This document shows positions 1 through 8,375 of a stretch of DNA of 64,000 nt, piece after piece. Source of the stretch: Balneolaceae bacterium (GTDB lineage Bacteria; Bacteroidota; Rhodothermia; Balneolales; Balneolaceae); contig JAFIFB010000079.1 of the NCBI GenBank assembly GCA_020832285.1, positions 1 through 64,000 on the forward strand, read 5' to 3'. The notes under the pieces were generated by a model, which worked only from the letters and a program-made list of their open reading frames with translations, was not told the origin of the DNA and did no database searches. Positions within the stretch are counted from its first letter, which is position 1. Every line of letters starts with the position of its first letter. Position numbers and translations under genes: made by a program.

Positions 1-2
1 GA

Positions 3-95
3 CACAAATGGTACAAACGTGTCAACTACGCCAAAGGCTTCGAAGACCAGGGCCCTTGCGCCATGCTAAATATTTTTTTGGTATTTAAATATTAA
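3..95 (+). CDS. Possible C-terminal tail of a protein that starts before the window
   Basis: Frame 3 is open from the first base to a TAA at 93-95. It gives about 30 residues, beginning HKWYKRVNYAKGFEDQGPCA. The composition is protein-like but the family is not recognised and the stretch is very short. It may be the end of an upstream gene or chance. The rest of 1-158 is AT-rich and shows no other feature. Confidence 0.22.
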   Translation, partial: HKWYKRVNYAKGFEDQGPCAMLNIFLVFKY

Positions 96-158
96 TTTTG
101 AACAAAGGAAAAAGAAACAAACCTTTTACCCGCATCCCGCAAATCCAATAAACATTGT

Positions 159-1181
159 TTGAATCATTTTGTATATTTCGTGCTTTTGAAACCGGAACTG
201 AAGAATCGTTTGGACTTCATACAACCTTATACCTCGCTGATTGAAAGCGAACTGAAAAATCTTGGCCTTCCTGAAAAACCGGAGACGCTTTACCAGCCTC
301 AAATTTATATTCTCAGCAGCAGTGCCAAGCGAATTCGCCCTGTGCTTACACTGATTGGGTGCGGACTTTGCGGATCAGAGATCGATAGGGCTGTTCCGGC
401 AGCCATTGCAGTAGAGCTTGTCCACAATTTTACACTGATCCATGATGATATTATGGATCAGGCCGAAAGCCGGAGGGGAGAACCAACGGTTCATGTTCGC
501 TGGAACAGGTCGACCGCTATACTTTCTGGTGACGGAATGTTTGTGCAAGCTCTACTTCAGTTGCAAAATCTGTCTGATGATGTTGATTTTAAAGAGATTA
601 ACCGGGAGTTTTTAACCGGGGTTAACAGGGTTTGCGAAGGACAGGCACTGGATATGGAGTTCGAGAAGAGGCTGGATGTGACCACACAAGAATATCTTGA
701 TATGATTGGAGGTAAAACGGCTGCGTTGATCTCCACATCTCTCCGAATGGGCGGAATGGCAGCCGGGGCTTCTGATGAGATGATTCAGTATCTTGGCATT
801 CTCGGTGAATCCCTGGGAATTGCATTCCAGATTCAGGACGACCTGCTGGATGTAATAGCAGACCCCGAAAAGTTTGGAAAGCGAACGGGCGGAGATATTT
901 CCGAAGGCAAGAAAACATTTTTGATGGTTAAGACGTTGGAAAGCTGTACAGATTCCGAACGGGAATGGCTGACCAGCCTTCTTAAGAATCGCCCTGTTTC
1001 AAAGGAAAACATTCATAAAATTATAGATCTGTATAAGAAATACGGGGCTACAGACTCAGCGGATGCGTTAATGAATGAATATTATTCGAAAGCAGTAAAA
1101 GCCCTGGATCAATTTGGTGATTCGGATTATAAACGAGATCTTCAACACCTGATACATTATCTGAAAAAACGTGACTTTTAA
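159..1181 (+). CDS. Polyprenyl (trans-isoprenyl) diphosphate synthase
   Basis: This enzyme condenses isopentenyl diphosphate onto an allylic diphosphate to build a linear polyprenyl chain, used for example for the menaquinone side chain. Both Asp-rich motifs are visible: HDDIMDQAESRRG (first DDxxD region, residues about 91-103) and QIQDDLLDV (second). KRIRPVL, GGKTAALI and FGKRTGGDISEGKKT are also typical of the family. The 340-residue length is normal. The annotated start is a TTG at 159; in-frame GTG 180 or TTG 186 are alternatives, so the first 8-10 residues are uncertain. The stop is one base before the bamD ATG, so the two are probably co-transcribed. Chain length, and thus IspA, IspB or HepT type, cannot be read from sequence alone. 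Confidence 0.93.
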   Translation: MNHFVYFVLLKPELKNRLDFIQPYTSLIESELKNLGLPEKPETLYQPQIYILSSSAKRIRPVLTLIGCGLCGSEIDRAVPAAIAVELVHNFTLIHDDIMDQAESRRGEPTVHVRWNRSTAILSGDGMFVQALLQLQNLSDDVDFKEINREFLTGVNRVCEGQALDMEFEKRLDVTTQEYLDMIGGKTAALISTSLRMGGMAAGASDEMIQYLGILGESLGIAFQIQDDLLDVIADPEKFGKRTGGDISEGKKTFLMVKTLESCTDSEREWLTSLLKNRPVSKENIHKIIDLYKKYGATDSADALMNEYYSKAVKALDQFGDSDYKRDLQHLIHYLKKRDF

Positions 1182-1182
1182 T

Positions 1183-2001
1183 ATGATTCGAACAATTTTT
1201 ATTCTTTTTATTGCTGCACTTGCCCTTGCATCTTGCCGAAGCCAGGATCTGATCCGGCCCGGTGATACCCTTGAGGAAGCTTTTGAGAAAGCGATGAACC
1301 AGTTTGAAAATGAAAACTACAGTGAAGCAGCACGAGCTTTTGAAACGGTAATTTCAATCGGTAGGGGGACAGATATCGGGCAGGATGCTCAATTTTACCT
1401 GGCCGAAAGCCACTTTTACAACCGCCGTTATCTGATGGCTGCATCAGAGTACAGCCGTTATGTTCAGTTTCATCCCAACTCTACACGACGGGAACTCGCA
1501 GATTACAGGGAAGCGATTTGTTACTACCAAATGAGCCCTCGGTACAAACTGGATCAAACCTATACAAACAGGGCTATTGAACGATTTCGTCTCTTTAATT
1601 CCAGGTATCCGAACTCAGAGCGGGCCGATGAAGTGGCTGAATATATATCGGAGTTACGTGATAAGCTTGCACGGCGGGATTATAATGCGGCTGAATTTTA
1701 CATGAGAACTAACCGTTACAATTCTGCGGCTATTTATTATGACCTGGTAATTGATAACTTTCCAGAATCAAGTTATGCCGAGCGGTCTCTCTACAGGCAG
1801 ATTGAAGCCTACGTTCTCTATGCTGAAAACAGTGTGGAACGCCGCCAGGAAGAGCGTTTTGAAAAAGCCCTCGACAGTTATAGCACATTTCTTCAGCTAT
1901 TTCCGCAGGGTGAATACAGAAGCCGGGCCGAAGATCTTTACGATCGTGCACAACGTGGTGTGCAGCGGGTACGTGAAAGAGATTCTGTGGCACAGAACTA
2001 A
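1183..2001 (+). CDS. bamD: Outer membrane protein assembly factor BamD (lipoprotein)
   Basis: This periplasmic, outer-membrane-anchored TPR lipoprotein is part of the BAM complex that folds beta-barrels into the outer membrane. The N-terminus is a lipoprotein signal, MIRTIFILFIAALALASC, with the lipidated Cys at residue 18. It is followed by TPR-like helices (YSEAARAFETVI, RYLMAASEYSRYVQFHPNS, YNSAAIYYDLVIDNFPES), the usual BamD pattern. I chose ATG 1183, one base after the preceding stop, because it starts directly at the signal peptide. A GTG at 1171 would add four residues. At about 272 residues the length fits the family. nadD follows 11 bases downstream in the same probable operon. Confidence 0.9.
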   Translation: MIRTIFILFIAALALASCRSQDLIRPGDTLEEAFEKAMNQFENENYSEAARAFETVISIGRGTDIGQDAQFYLAESHFYNRRYLMAASEYSRYVQFHPNSTRRELADYREAICYYQMSPRYKLDQTYTNRAIERFRLFNSRYPNSERADEVAEYISELRDKLARRDYNAAEFYMRTNRYNSAAIYYDLVIDNFPESSYAERSLYRQIEAYVLYAENSVERRQEERFEKALDSYSTFLQLFPQGEYRSRAEDLYDRAQRGVQRVRERDSVAQN

Positions 2002-2012
2002 CAATATCCATT

Positions 2013-2591
2013 TTGAAACCAAGAGTGGGTATTTTCGGGGGATCATTTGATCCGGTTCACAAAGGCCATGTAAGTATTTCGGAATCATTCCTGAACAGTG
2101 GTGTCATTGATAAATTACTGGTTCTTCTTACACCTGCTCCGCCGCATAAAAGCAATCAGAACCAGGCGCCCTATTTACACCGTCTTGAGATGCTAAAGCT
2201 CGCTTTTGGCGGGATGAATCATGTTCAGGTGAGCGATATCGAGACATCTCTGCCAAAACCTTCCTACACGCTTCAGACGATAGAGTATCTTCGGAAAACA
2301 TTTCCCGGCAGCCTCTTTTATCTCTGCCTGGGAGAAGACAGCCTGTCCCATTTTCATGAGTGGTACAAGTATCGGCAGATTCTGAATTCTGTAAGCCTTA
2401 TAGTAGCCCGGCGTCCTGACTTCGACAGTTCATCGGTTGATCCTGAGATACTGGAACGCACTATTTTTACTGATCACAATCCGATTGATATTTCCTCAAC
2501 ACAGATCAGATCAGGTCAAATATCAAAAAAGGCACTGCCCGAAAAAGTGTCAGAGTATATCCGCCGGCATCATTTATACACTTCTGATTGA
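2013..2591 (+). CDS. nadD: Nicotinate-nucleotide adenylyltransferase
   Basis: NadD adenylates nicotinate mononucleotide in NAD synthesis in the cytosol. Diagnostic features are the nucleotidyltransferase motif GGSFDPVHKGHV near the N-terminus and the C-terminal ISSTQIRSG motif. TPAPPHKSNQ and LCLGEDSLSHFHEW are also typical. The 192-residue length is normal. The start is TTG 2013, or possibly GTG 2025 four codons later; no ATG is available. It lies 11 bases after bamD. Confidence 0.93.
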   Translation: MKPRVGIFGGSFDPVHKGHVSISESFLNSGVIDKLLVLLTPAPPHKSNQNQAPYLHRLEMLKLAFGGMNHVQVSDIETSLPKPSYTLQTIEYLRKTFPGSLFYLCLGEDSLSHFHEWYKYRQILNSVSLIVARRPDFDSSSVDPEILERTIFTDHNPIDISSTQIRSGQISKKALPEKVSEYIRRHHLYTSD

Positions 2592-2694
2592 AACAGCAAT
2601 GGGCCAGAATATTTTTGTTTGATCCGGAAAAATAAAAACTGATAAAAGAGATGATCTTTTCCGCATATTTGATGATATTTGTTCCTTCACTTCA

Positions 2695-2712
2695 GGTTGT
2701 TTGTAAACAACC
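2695..2712. promoter_or_regulatory. 18-bp inverted repeat upstream of the Wzi-like pair
   Basis: GGTTGTTT-GT-AAACAACC is a perfect 8-bp inverted repeat with a 2-base centre. It lies 45 bases before the first Wzi-like start and has no T-run after it. It could be an operator or a weak transcript-end hairpin for nadD. No regulator is identified. Confidence 0.3.
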
Positions 2713-2757
2713 AGATCAATAGATCGTGTAGAGTTACCATATTATCATTTTATAAAT

Positions 2758-4461
2758 ATGTTGAAACAGTGGCCTCTATTTTTGGCTTTTACAATCTTTT
2801 CATTCATTCCGGTTGAGACGTTTTCTCAGATTGTCCCTGTTGGCAGTCTTCAGGATGAACAGTTGCGTATTCAGGCCCTGCTGAGTGATTCAACCAACTA
2901 TTCGTTTGTAAACAGGCCGGTAACAAATCTTAACGGGCTTGAAATTCACGGAGGCGGTAATTTTTTGGGTGACCCCACCCGCTGGTGGAGCCGGAAGATG
3001 GAAAGCAGTGAGTACAGCCCTTTAGACAATTTGGATATCAGGGTTGGTCTGAATCCGTTATTTCTTCAGAACACGCTCAATACACGGTTTCCTTACAGTG
3101 AAAATAATGGGGCTGCATGGTATGGAAGGGGATTCAATACCGAAATTCAGGCTGGTTTCTACATCACATCTCCTTACTTCACGATCAATATCTATCCGCA
3201 CATTGTTCATCAGCAAAATGAAGATTTTTTGTACCCCAGATTTATTTCAACCCGCAGCGGAGAAGTAAGATATTTGGCTGAGGGCATAGGTAACGCTCTG
3301 GATGCTCCTTTTCGTTTTGGTCCGGACCCGTTCACAACCATCGATCTCGGTACATCTTCAATCCGCCTTCATTACCGGGAATTTGAGACGGGTCTAACCA
3401 CAGAACCGATGTGGTGGGGGGGAGCGGTACAATATCCGCTCATTATGAGTAATAATGCACCAGGTATTCCTCACTTTTTTATTGGAACCAGGGAGGCATT
3501 TCGCATTCCATATTTTGGATACGTTCAGTTTCGATGGATTCTTGGGTACCCGGAAGAATCAGATTATTTTGATGGTATAGGTCAGGGTGAAACGCGTTTT
3601 ACCAATGCGGCAAATATTGCATACAGCCCCCCGTTTTTCAAGAATTTAACACTTGGCGCCAGCAGAGTTTATCACCTTTATGAAGAAGATGGATTTGATT
3701 TTCAAAATGCACTTGTGATGTTCGATCCACTCCGCCGATCTTCTCTCGTAGACAGACAAGGGCCCGACGCAACACGGCAGCGAAGAAATCAAACGGCATC
3801 GGTGTACATGCACCTCCACCTTCCTGAAGCCAATGCTGAGGTTTACGGAGAATTTTTCCGGGAAGATCACAGTTTTGATTTTCGGGACCTGTTTGTACAG
3901 CCGCATCATAACAGTGCTTATTCATTCGGGTTTCAAAAAATATCTCATGTCCCCTGGTTCGATTTTGTTAAAAGCAATCTCGAGTTTACAAATATGACCA
4001 ATACTCAGCTCCGGCAGGTTAGGCCCCAGGCTTTTTATTATACTCACAGCCGAATACGGCACGGTCATACCAGCCGCGGACAAATTTTAGGGGCCGGACT
4101 GGAACCGGGATCAAATAGTCAGTTTTTTTCATTCGATACGTATAAAGATAATGTAAAAGCGGGCTTTTTTGCTCAGCGTATAGCTGTGAATGACAGTTTC
4201 CATTTAAGGGAAGGTTCGGCAGCTAATAATCCATCACCCAATTTTGGAGACTATTTCCGGCACCGGATTGATCTGAATTTCGGACTGAATTTTTTATACG
4301 GCCCGGGTCCGTTTTATATTAACAGCAGCCTGGTTTGGACGAGAGCATACAACTACGGGCGTTTTGGCTACGGTGATTTTGACGGAATAAATATTACCAA
4401 TTATGACCATTTTGACCGGACTAATATTCAGTTTCAGATCGGTATCACATATATTTTATAA
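2758..4461 (+). CDS. Capsule assembly Wzi-like outer-membrane protein, copy 1
   Basis: Wzi-type proteins are outer-membrane beta-barrels that help attach capsular polysaccharide to the cell surface. The protein has a signal peptide (cleavage near VETFSQ-IVPVG), followed by PVGSLQDEQLRIQALL, a conserved start of the mature domain. It is rich in aromatic, alternating strands and ends in a strand with terminal aromatic and hydrophobic residues (FQIGITYIL). Motifs such as WWGGAVQYPLIMSNNAPG and EFFREDHSFDFRDL recur in the adjacent paralogue. The 567-residue length suits the family. It is followed after 15 bases by copy 2, so the pair is probably one transcript. The capsule role is inferred from family; no capsule synthesis genes are in the window. 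Confidence 0.8.
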   Translation: MLKQWPLFLAFTIFSFIPVETFSQIVPVGSLQDEQLRIQALLSDSTNYSFVNRPVTNLNGLEIHGGGNFLGDPTRWWSRKMESSEYSPLDNLDIRVGLNPLFLQNTLNTRFPYSENNGAAWYGRGFNTEIQAGFYITSPYFTINIYPHIVHQQNEDFLYPRFISTRSGEVRYLAEGIGNALDAPFRFGPDPFTTIDLGTSSIRLHYREFETGLTTEPMWWGGAVQYPLIMSNNAPGIPHFFIGTREAFRIPYFGYVQFRWILGYPEESDYFDGIGQGETRFTNAANIAYSPPFFKNLTLGASRVYHLYEEDGFDFQNALVMFDPLRRSSLVDRQGPDATRQRRNQTASVYMHLHLPEANAEVYGEFFREDHSFDFRDLFVQPHHNSAYSFGFQKISHVPWFDFVKSNLEFTNMTNTQLRQVRPQAFYYTHSRIRHGHTSRGQILGAGLEPGSNSQFFSFDTYKDNVKAGFFAQRIAVNDSFHLREGSAANNPSPNFGDYFRHRIDLNFGLNFLYGPGPFYINSSLVWTRAYNYGRFGYGDFDGINITNYDHFDRTNIQFQIGITYIL

Positions 4462-4476
4462 AGAGTATAAGCTTTT

Positions 4477-6228
4477 ATGCAACGTTCAAGGAAAATTTGG
4501 CTGATTGGTTCTTACTTGCACTTTCGGTTATGCGTGCTTCTCACTGCAGGTATCTTTCTGTTTTCTGTCCAGCCGCTCTTTTCTCAGACCATCCCGATTG
4601 ATGATATCCAGGAAGAACAGATACGTATTCAGCAGCTCATTCACGGTTCATTATACTCGGGTTTTACCAACCGGCCGGTTTGGAACCATACATACGATGC
4701 TTATATGGACCTGGGTGAAGCCCGCTATGGTTTCTGGAGCCGAAAACACAATGCTCCCCAGGTTGAGATGGGAGGATCGTTTAGGGCAGGACTCTATCAG
4801 CCTTCAGTGAAAATTACGACCAATTCACGTGTGCCTTATGGTGATAATAATGAAGCTGCATGGTATGGCAGAGGTTTTACAGGGGAGTTTAATGGCGGAT
4901 TTTGGATTACATCCGATTATGTGACACTCACATTTCGTCCGCACATGGTTACGCATGACAATATGGAGTTCGAAGAACCCCGGTTTATTCCCGAAGATGA
5001 ACATGGAAATCAGCTCTTTGCTGCAGAAGGAATTGGGGATATTATAGATCGCCCGTTTCGTTTCGGTGATGAATCATTTAATACACTCAGCCTTGGTTAC
5101 ACGTCCCTTCGTGTTCATTACAAGATGATTGAAGCGGGTGTGAGCAACGAGCCGTTGTGGTGGGGTGGAAATGTGAAATATCCTCTCTTGATGAGCAACA
5201 ACGCTCCCGGTATGAAACATTTTTTCCTGGGAACCCGAAAACCTCTCCATATCCCGTATGTAGGGAATCTTGAATTTAAATGGTTGGGGGCCTTTCCTGA
5301 AGACTCCGAATATTTTGAGTACAGGGCGGACCAGGAAAGGCACGACCGCTTTATGAATGGAATTAACATTTCCTATTCACCTGTATTTGCCCCCAATTTG
5401 CATATTGGTTTATCGAGAGTTGTACATACCTACATAGATCCAGTAAAAGGGCTCACTCGTGAAGATCTCGGAATGATATTTGATCCGTTTATGCTGAATA
5501 ATTTTGTTGAAACCCGCGGCCCATTGTCAAATATCAAACCACGAAATCATCTGAATTCCATTTATGCCCGATGGATTTGGCCTGAAAGCCGATTCGAGTT
5601 GTTCGGGGAGTTTTACCGTGAGGACTTTGCCTACGATTCACGGGATTTGCTCATGGAGCCCCGCCATAATAGTGGATATGCATTTGGGGCTCAGAAATTG
5701 TTCGATGCACCCTTGGTTGATTTTTACAGGATGCATGTTGAATTTACGAATATGACTCCCTCTTACCTGAGGGAAGTGCGACTTCAAAATTACTACTATA
5801 CCCATCCCGAAATTCGCCAGGGCCATACCAACCGCGGACAGGTACTGGGAGCTGCGATTGGGCCGGGATCAAATAGCCAGTTTTTCGCCATTGACGGCTA
5901 TTTTCAGGATGGACGGGCGGGTGTTTTTGTAAGAAGGCTGGCTGACAATAACCATTTTCATTATGAGTACGATCGTTCACTGAACCGTCCCGAGGAGTGG
6001 AGAGGAGGGTATGGCGATTACTGGCGCAACCGCACCGATTTAACACTGGGTGCAAGAGCTCTCTACAATTACGGCGAATTTTTGATAACCGGGGAGTTTT
6101 CCTGGACAAAGCTGTTCAATTACGGAAGATTCGATTACGGGCAGTTTGGCGGGCTATCCATCGCAAATTTTGAGCCATATGATACTACCAATATGCAGTT
6201 TCAGATATCAGTTTCATACCTTTTTTAA
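4477..6228 (+). CDS. Capsule assembly Wzi-like outer-membrane protein, copy 2
   Basis: This is a paralogue of the preceding gene over its whole length, with shared blocks such as DDIQEEQIRIQQL, NEAAWYGRGF, WWGGNVKYPLLMSNNAPG, EFYREDFAYDSRDL and HTNRGQVLGA. It has a signal peptide ending near VQPLFSQT and a C-terminal strand ending VSYLF, typical of beta-barrel insertion. The 583 residues make it slightly longer than copy 1. The pair arose by tandem duplication and has diverged substantially, so both copies may be kept for different polysaccharides. Function is by family only. Confidence 0.8.
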   Translation: MQRSRKIWLIGSYLHFRLCVLLTAGIFLFSVQPLFSQTIPIDDIQEEQIRIQQLIHGSLYSGFTNRPVWNHTYDAYMDLGEARYGFWSRKHNAPQVEMGGSFRAGLYQPSVKITTNSRVPYGDNNEAAWYGRGFTGEFNGGFWITSDYVTLTFRPHMVTHDNMEFEEPRFIPEDEHGNQLFAAEGIGDIIDRPFRFGDESFNTLSLGYTSLRVHYKMIEAGVSNEPLWWGGNVKYPLLMSNNAPGMKHFFLGTRKPLHIPYVGNLEFKWLGAFPEDSEYFEYRADQERHDRFMNGINISYSPVFAPNLHIGLSRVVHTYIDPVKGLTREDLGMIFDPFMLNNFVETRGPLSNIKPRNHLNSIYARWIWPESRFELFGEFYREDFAYDSRDLLMEPRHNSGYAFGAQKLFDAPLVDFYRMHVEFTNMTPSYLREVRLQNYYYTHPEIRQGHTNRGQVLGAAIGPGSNSQFFAIDGYFQDGRAGVFVRRLADNNHFHYEYDRSLNRPEEWRGGYGDYWRNRTDLTLGARALYNYGEFLITGEFSWTKLFNYGRFDYGQFGGLSIANFEPYDTTNMQFQISVSYLF

Positions 6229-6653
6229 TCTCACAGTACAGTATAAAAAAGAGTTAATATACTGCATATACTCCTGCATTAATTATTAAAAACATCAGTT
6301 ATGGATGCATAAGATATTTCATTTGGAATAATTTTTTGTAGATGAAATGTCTTGGCAATAGGATTAATTTATTAGCAGTCAGAATGTAGGTAGACTTGAT
6401 AAATCAAATGACAGAAAACTGTATTCTGCAAAAAGGAACTTTATTCAGCCCGATTCGATGAAAAATTTGACAATCTGAAATGTTAGTTATTTATTGCAAG
6501 CAGGTGTTTGTTACAATTTCATTTAATCAACATAGCAGGAATTATTAAAAGAATGGTAAAAAGGAGGATACATTAAATTAATTTTATGCTCTAATGTGAT
6601 GTTTCAAACATTTGCCAGTACGGTTCAAAAGGATTTTATTCATAAAGCATGCC
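6229..6653. other. Intergenic region before the ECF sigma gene
   Basis: This is an AT-rich gap of about 425 bases with no credible gene. It must hold the promoter of the sigma gene. AAAAGGAGGATAC at 6557-6569 looks like a ribosome site but is followed by no usable start codon. Confidence 0.4.
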
Positions 6654-7247
6654 ATGAGTCAGTTCCAGAATGATAAAATATTGATTCAACAGATTGCTGA
6701 TGGAGATGAAAGGGCTTTTGAAGAGCTTTTTAGTATATATTTTCATTATCTGCATAATGTTGCTTATAACCGGCTTCAGTCAAAAGAGGTGGCAGATGAT
6801 ATCGTTCAGGAAGTTTTTACAGATATCTGGAACAATCGCAATTCGTTAGAAATCCATACATCGTTTCAGGCATATCTTCATCAGGCTGTGAAAAATAAAG
6901 TGTACAAGATTATTCGTCATCAGACGGTAAGAAATAAAGAGATGTATATCCGGCGTATTTATGAAGAGTACTATAAAAAAAGCTCATTTCCCCGGGTTGA
7001 TGCTTCGGTTCGCCATGAAGATCTGAAAAGCCTTGTGTCTCGGCATCTGGATGAACTTCCCGAGAAAAGCCGTACAATTTTTTCCATGAGCCGGGATGAC
7101 CATTATACACACAATGAAATTGCCGAGCAATTAAACTGCTCTCCCAAAACGGTGGAATATCACATCGGCAAAGCGCTGAAACACCTTAGAGTAAATCTCA
7201 AAGATTACGTAGCAGCCTTGATTCCGCTCGCCCTATTGTTACTCTGA
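6654..7247 (+). CDS. ECF-type RNA polymerase sigma-70 factor (FecI-like)
   Basis: This sigma factor redirects RNA polymerase and probably activates the SusC/SusD-like uptake genes downstream, in partnership with the FecR-like protein at 8376. Region 2 is seen as EVADDIVQEVFTDIWNNRNSL and region 4 as LPEKSRTIFSMSRDDHYTHNEIAEQLNCSPKTVEYHIGKALKHLR, a helix-turn-helix. I start at ATG 6654 (MSQFQNDKIL). The upstream TTG at 6612 would add 14 unlike residues. The 197-residue length is normal. The C-terminus is hydrophobic (AALIPLALLLL), common in this Bacteroidota subgroup. Unusually, fecR is 1.1 kb away rather than adjacent. Confidence 0.9.
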   Translation: MSQFQNDKILIQQIADGDERAFEELFSIYFHYLHNVAYNRLQSKEVADDIVQEVFTDIWNNRNSLEIHTSFQAYLHQAVKNKVYKIIRHQTVRNKEMYIRRIYEEYYKKSSFPRVDASVRHEDLKSLVSRHLDELPEKSRTIFSMSRDDHYTHNEIAEQLNCSPKTVEYHIGKALKHLRVNLKDYVAALIPLALLLL

Positions 7248-7309
7248 TAGCTTCCTTGGAACCGCCCTTCAAAAACTCTCACTGGCGCTAAGTTCTTATT
7301 CTGTATATT

Positions 7310-7456
7310 TTCTCTGTGTGTTCTCCGTGGTTCTCTGTGTAATTAGCCGCTCATGAGACCTGCACCGCCTCCCCTCTAACGAAAGAATAAATCCATAACA
7401 TTCATCACAAACTCTCCTCCGCGGTCCTCAGTGACTTCTCTGTGGTTCTCTGTGTA
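7310..7456. repeat. CTCTGTG-type degenerate repeats, cluster 1
   Basis: Two short groups of imperfect units of about 10 bases, such as TTCTCTGTG, TTCTCCGTGG and TTCTCTGTGT, lie at about 7310-7342 and 7413-7456. They precede the 3' end of the GxxExxY gene. The same unit recurs on the other side of that gene. Confidence 0.7.
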
Positions 7457-7480
7457 AAAATAACCGAGAATCAGAATAAA

Positions 7481-7852
7481 CTAAAGCTTGTATCTTTTTA
7501 TCCCGTTCTTGAGCAGCGTTACATAAAAATTAATCAGCAGTCCCACGGGCTTTTTAGTAAATTTCATATAGGTGAGAATCTGGGCTTCATGAACAGGGCA
7601 GAATGTTTCAACTGTTTTCAGTTCCACAATAACGGTCCCTTCAACCAGTAAATCCAATCGATAACCATAATCAAGCTGAATTTCTTTATAAACCACCGGC
7701 ACAGCTTTTTGTCTTTCCACGTATAGCCCCTTGTTAGATAGTTCATAAACCATGCACTCCTCATAAGCTGACTCCAGCAACCCAGGTCCCAAATGTTTAT
7801 GCACTTCAATCGCACTCCCAATAATAGCACCGGTAATTCTATTCATATCCAT
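7481..7852 (-). CDS. GxxExxY protein
   Basis: This is a small protein of the GxxExxY family, related to PD-(D/E)XK nuclease folds. Its cellular role is unknown. The signature is seen as GPGLLESAYEECMV (G-x-x-E-x-x-Y). It is followed by YGYRLDLLVEGTVIVELKTVE, where the Asp and the E-x-K match the nuclease-fold core. The C-terminus AQILTYMKFTKKPVGLLINFY is typical. The 123-residue length is complete. It lies opposite to the sigma, fecR and sus genes and is bracketed by CTCTGTG repeats, so it looks like a mobile or inserted unit. Confidence 0.88.
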   Translation of the reverse strand: MDMNRITGAIIGSAIEVHKHLGPGLLESAYEECMVYELSNKGLYVERQKAVPVVYKEIQLDYGYRLDLLVEGTVIVELKTVETFCPVHEAQILTYMKFTKKPVGLLINFYVTLLKNGIKRYKL

Positions 7853-7883
7853 AATCTTATCTTTTAAACTTTAACTCTGTGGT
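7806..7883. repeat. 78-bp direct repeat, copy 1
   Basis: This segment is identical to 8071-8148. It spans the first 15 codons of the GxxExxY gene and its upstream region, up to the first CTCTGTGG unit. The copies are 265 bases apart, which indicates a recent tandem duplication. Confidence 0.9.
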
Positions 7884-7988
7884 TCTCCGTGACTCCTCAG
7901 TGCTGCTCTGTGAAACCCCGTCCCTGCTCAGTAGACACAGAGAGCCACCGAGAAAACACAGTGGACCACTGAGGTTACACAGAGGTCT
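7873..7988. repeat. CTCTGTG-type degenerate repeats, cluster 2
   Basis: The left part carries CTCTGTGGTTCTCCGTG and CTGCTCTGTG. The right part carries the complement (GACACAGAGAG, AACACAGTGG, TTACACAGAGG). The cluster can therefore pair as a long imperfect hairpin. It lies between the intact and the decayed GxxExxY copies. Confidence 0.65.
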
Positions 7989-8000
7989 GTTTGTATTTAA

Positions 8001-8117
8001 ATGAGCCATGAAAACCATGCATTCCTCAATCAAAGATTCTTGCGACACTGCACACAAATATTCACGAACATCAATCGCACTCCCAATAATAGCACCGGTA
8101 ATTCTATTCATATCCAT
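8001..8117 (-). pseudogene. Decayed GxxExxY gene copy
   Basis: The first 15 codons are identical to the intact copy (MDMNRITGAIIGSAI). The reading then degrades: the GPGLLESAYEECMV block has become AVSQESLIEECMV, and after ECMVFMAH it runs into CTCTGTG repeat sequence. An open frame continues to 7857 but encodes only translated repeat. It is a truncated duplicate without the nuclease-like core. Confidence 0.75.
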
Positions 8118-8148
8118 AATCTTATCTTTTAAACTTTAACTCTGTGGT
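8071..8148. repeat. 78-bp direct repeat, copy 2
   Basis: This is identical to 7806-7883 and marks the duplicated 5' part of the GxxExxY unit. Confidence 0.9.
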
Positions 8149-8232
8149 ACTCTGTGCCTCCTCTGTGCCCCTCTGTGAAACCCCGTCCTAGTTCAACAGG
8201 CACAAAGAACTACCAAACCACACGGAGTTGTA
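8138..8232. repeat. CTCTGTG-type degenerate repeats, cluster 3
   Basis: CTCTGTGGTACTCTGTGCC and CCTCTGTGAAACCCCGTCC on the left are followed by complementary-looking GGCACAAAGAAC and CACACGGAG on the right. This gives the same imperfect hairpin design as cluster 2. The cluster ends about 145 bases before fecR. Confidence 0.6.
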
Positions 8233-8375
8233 TAAAGAAATTCATAGAATCCCAAAAACATGTTTTATAAGTATGAACCGAAAAAAGAAAAAAACTTACA
8301 GAAATTTTTAGGGTATACCCCGTCTTCACGGTACATATTGTCAAATGATTAAAAACTTTTGCCATTAAGTACTGT

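Noticed and set aside
1-66. Possible tRNA ending in GCGCCA
   Set aside because: No acceptor stem or proper T-arm can be formed.
622-918. 98-codon open frame on the minus strand inside the polyprenyl synthase gene
   Set aside because: It lies wholly within a clear enzyme gene and its translation has no protein-family character.
7857-8000. Extension of the decayed GxxExxY frame through the CTCTGTG cluster
   Set aside because: The translation is only repeat-derived (for example PLCNLSGPLCFLGGSLCLL) and not conserved protein.
7310-8232. CRISPR-like array
   Set aside because: The CTCTGTG units are about 10 bases, imperfect and without unique spacers of even length; no cas genes are near.
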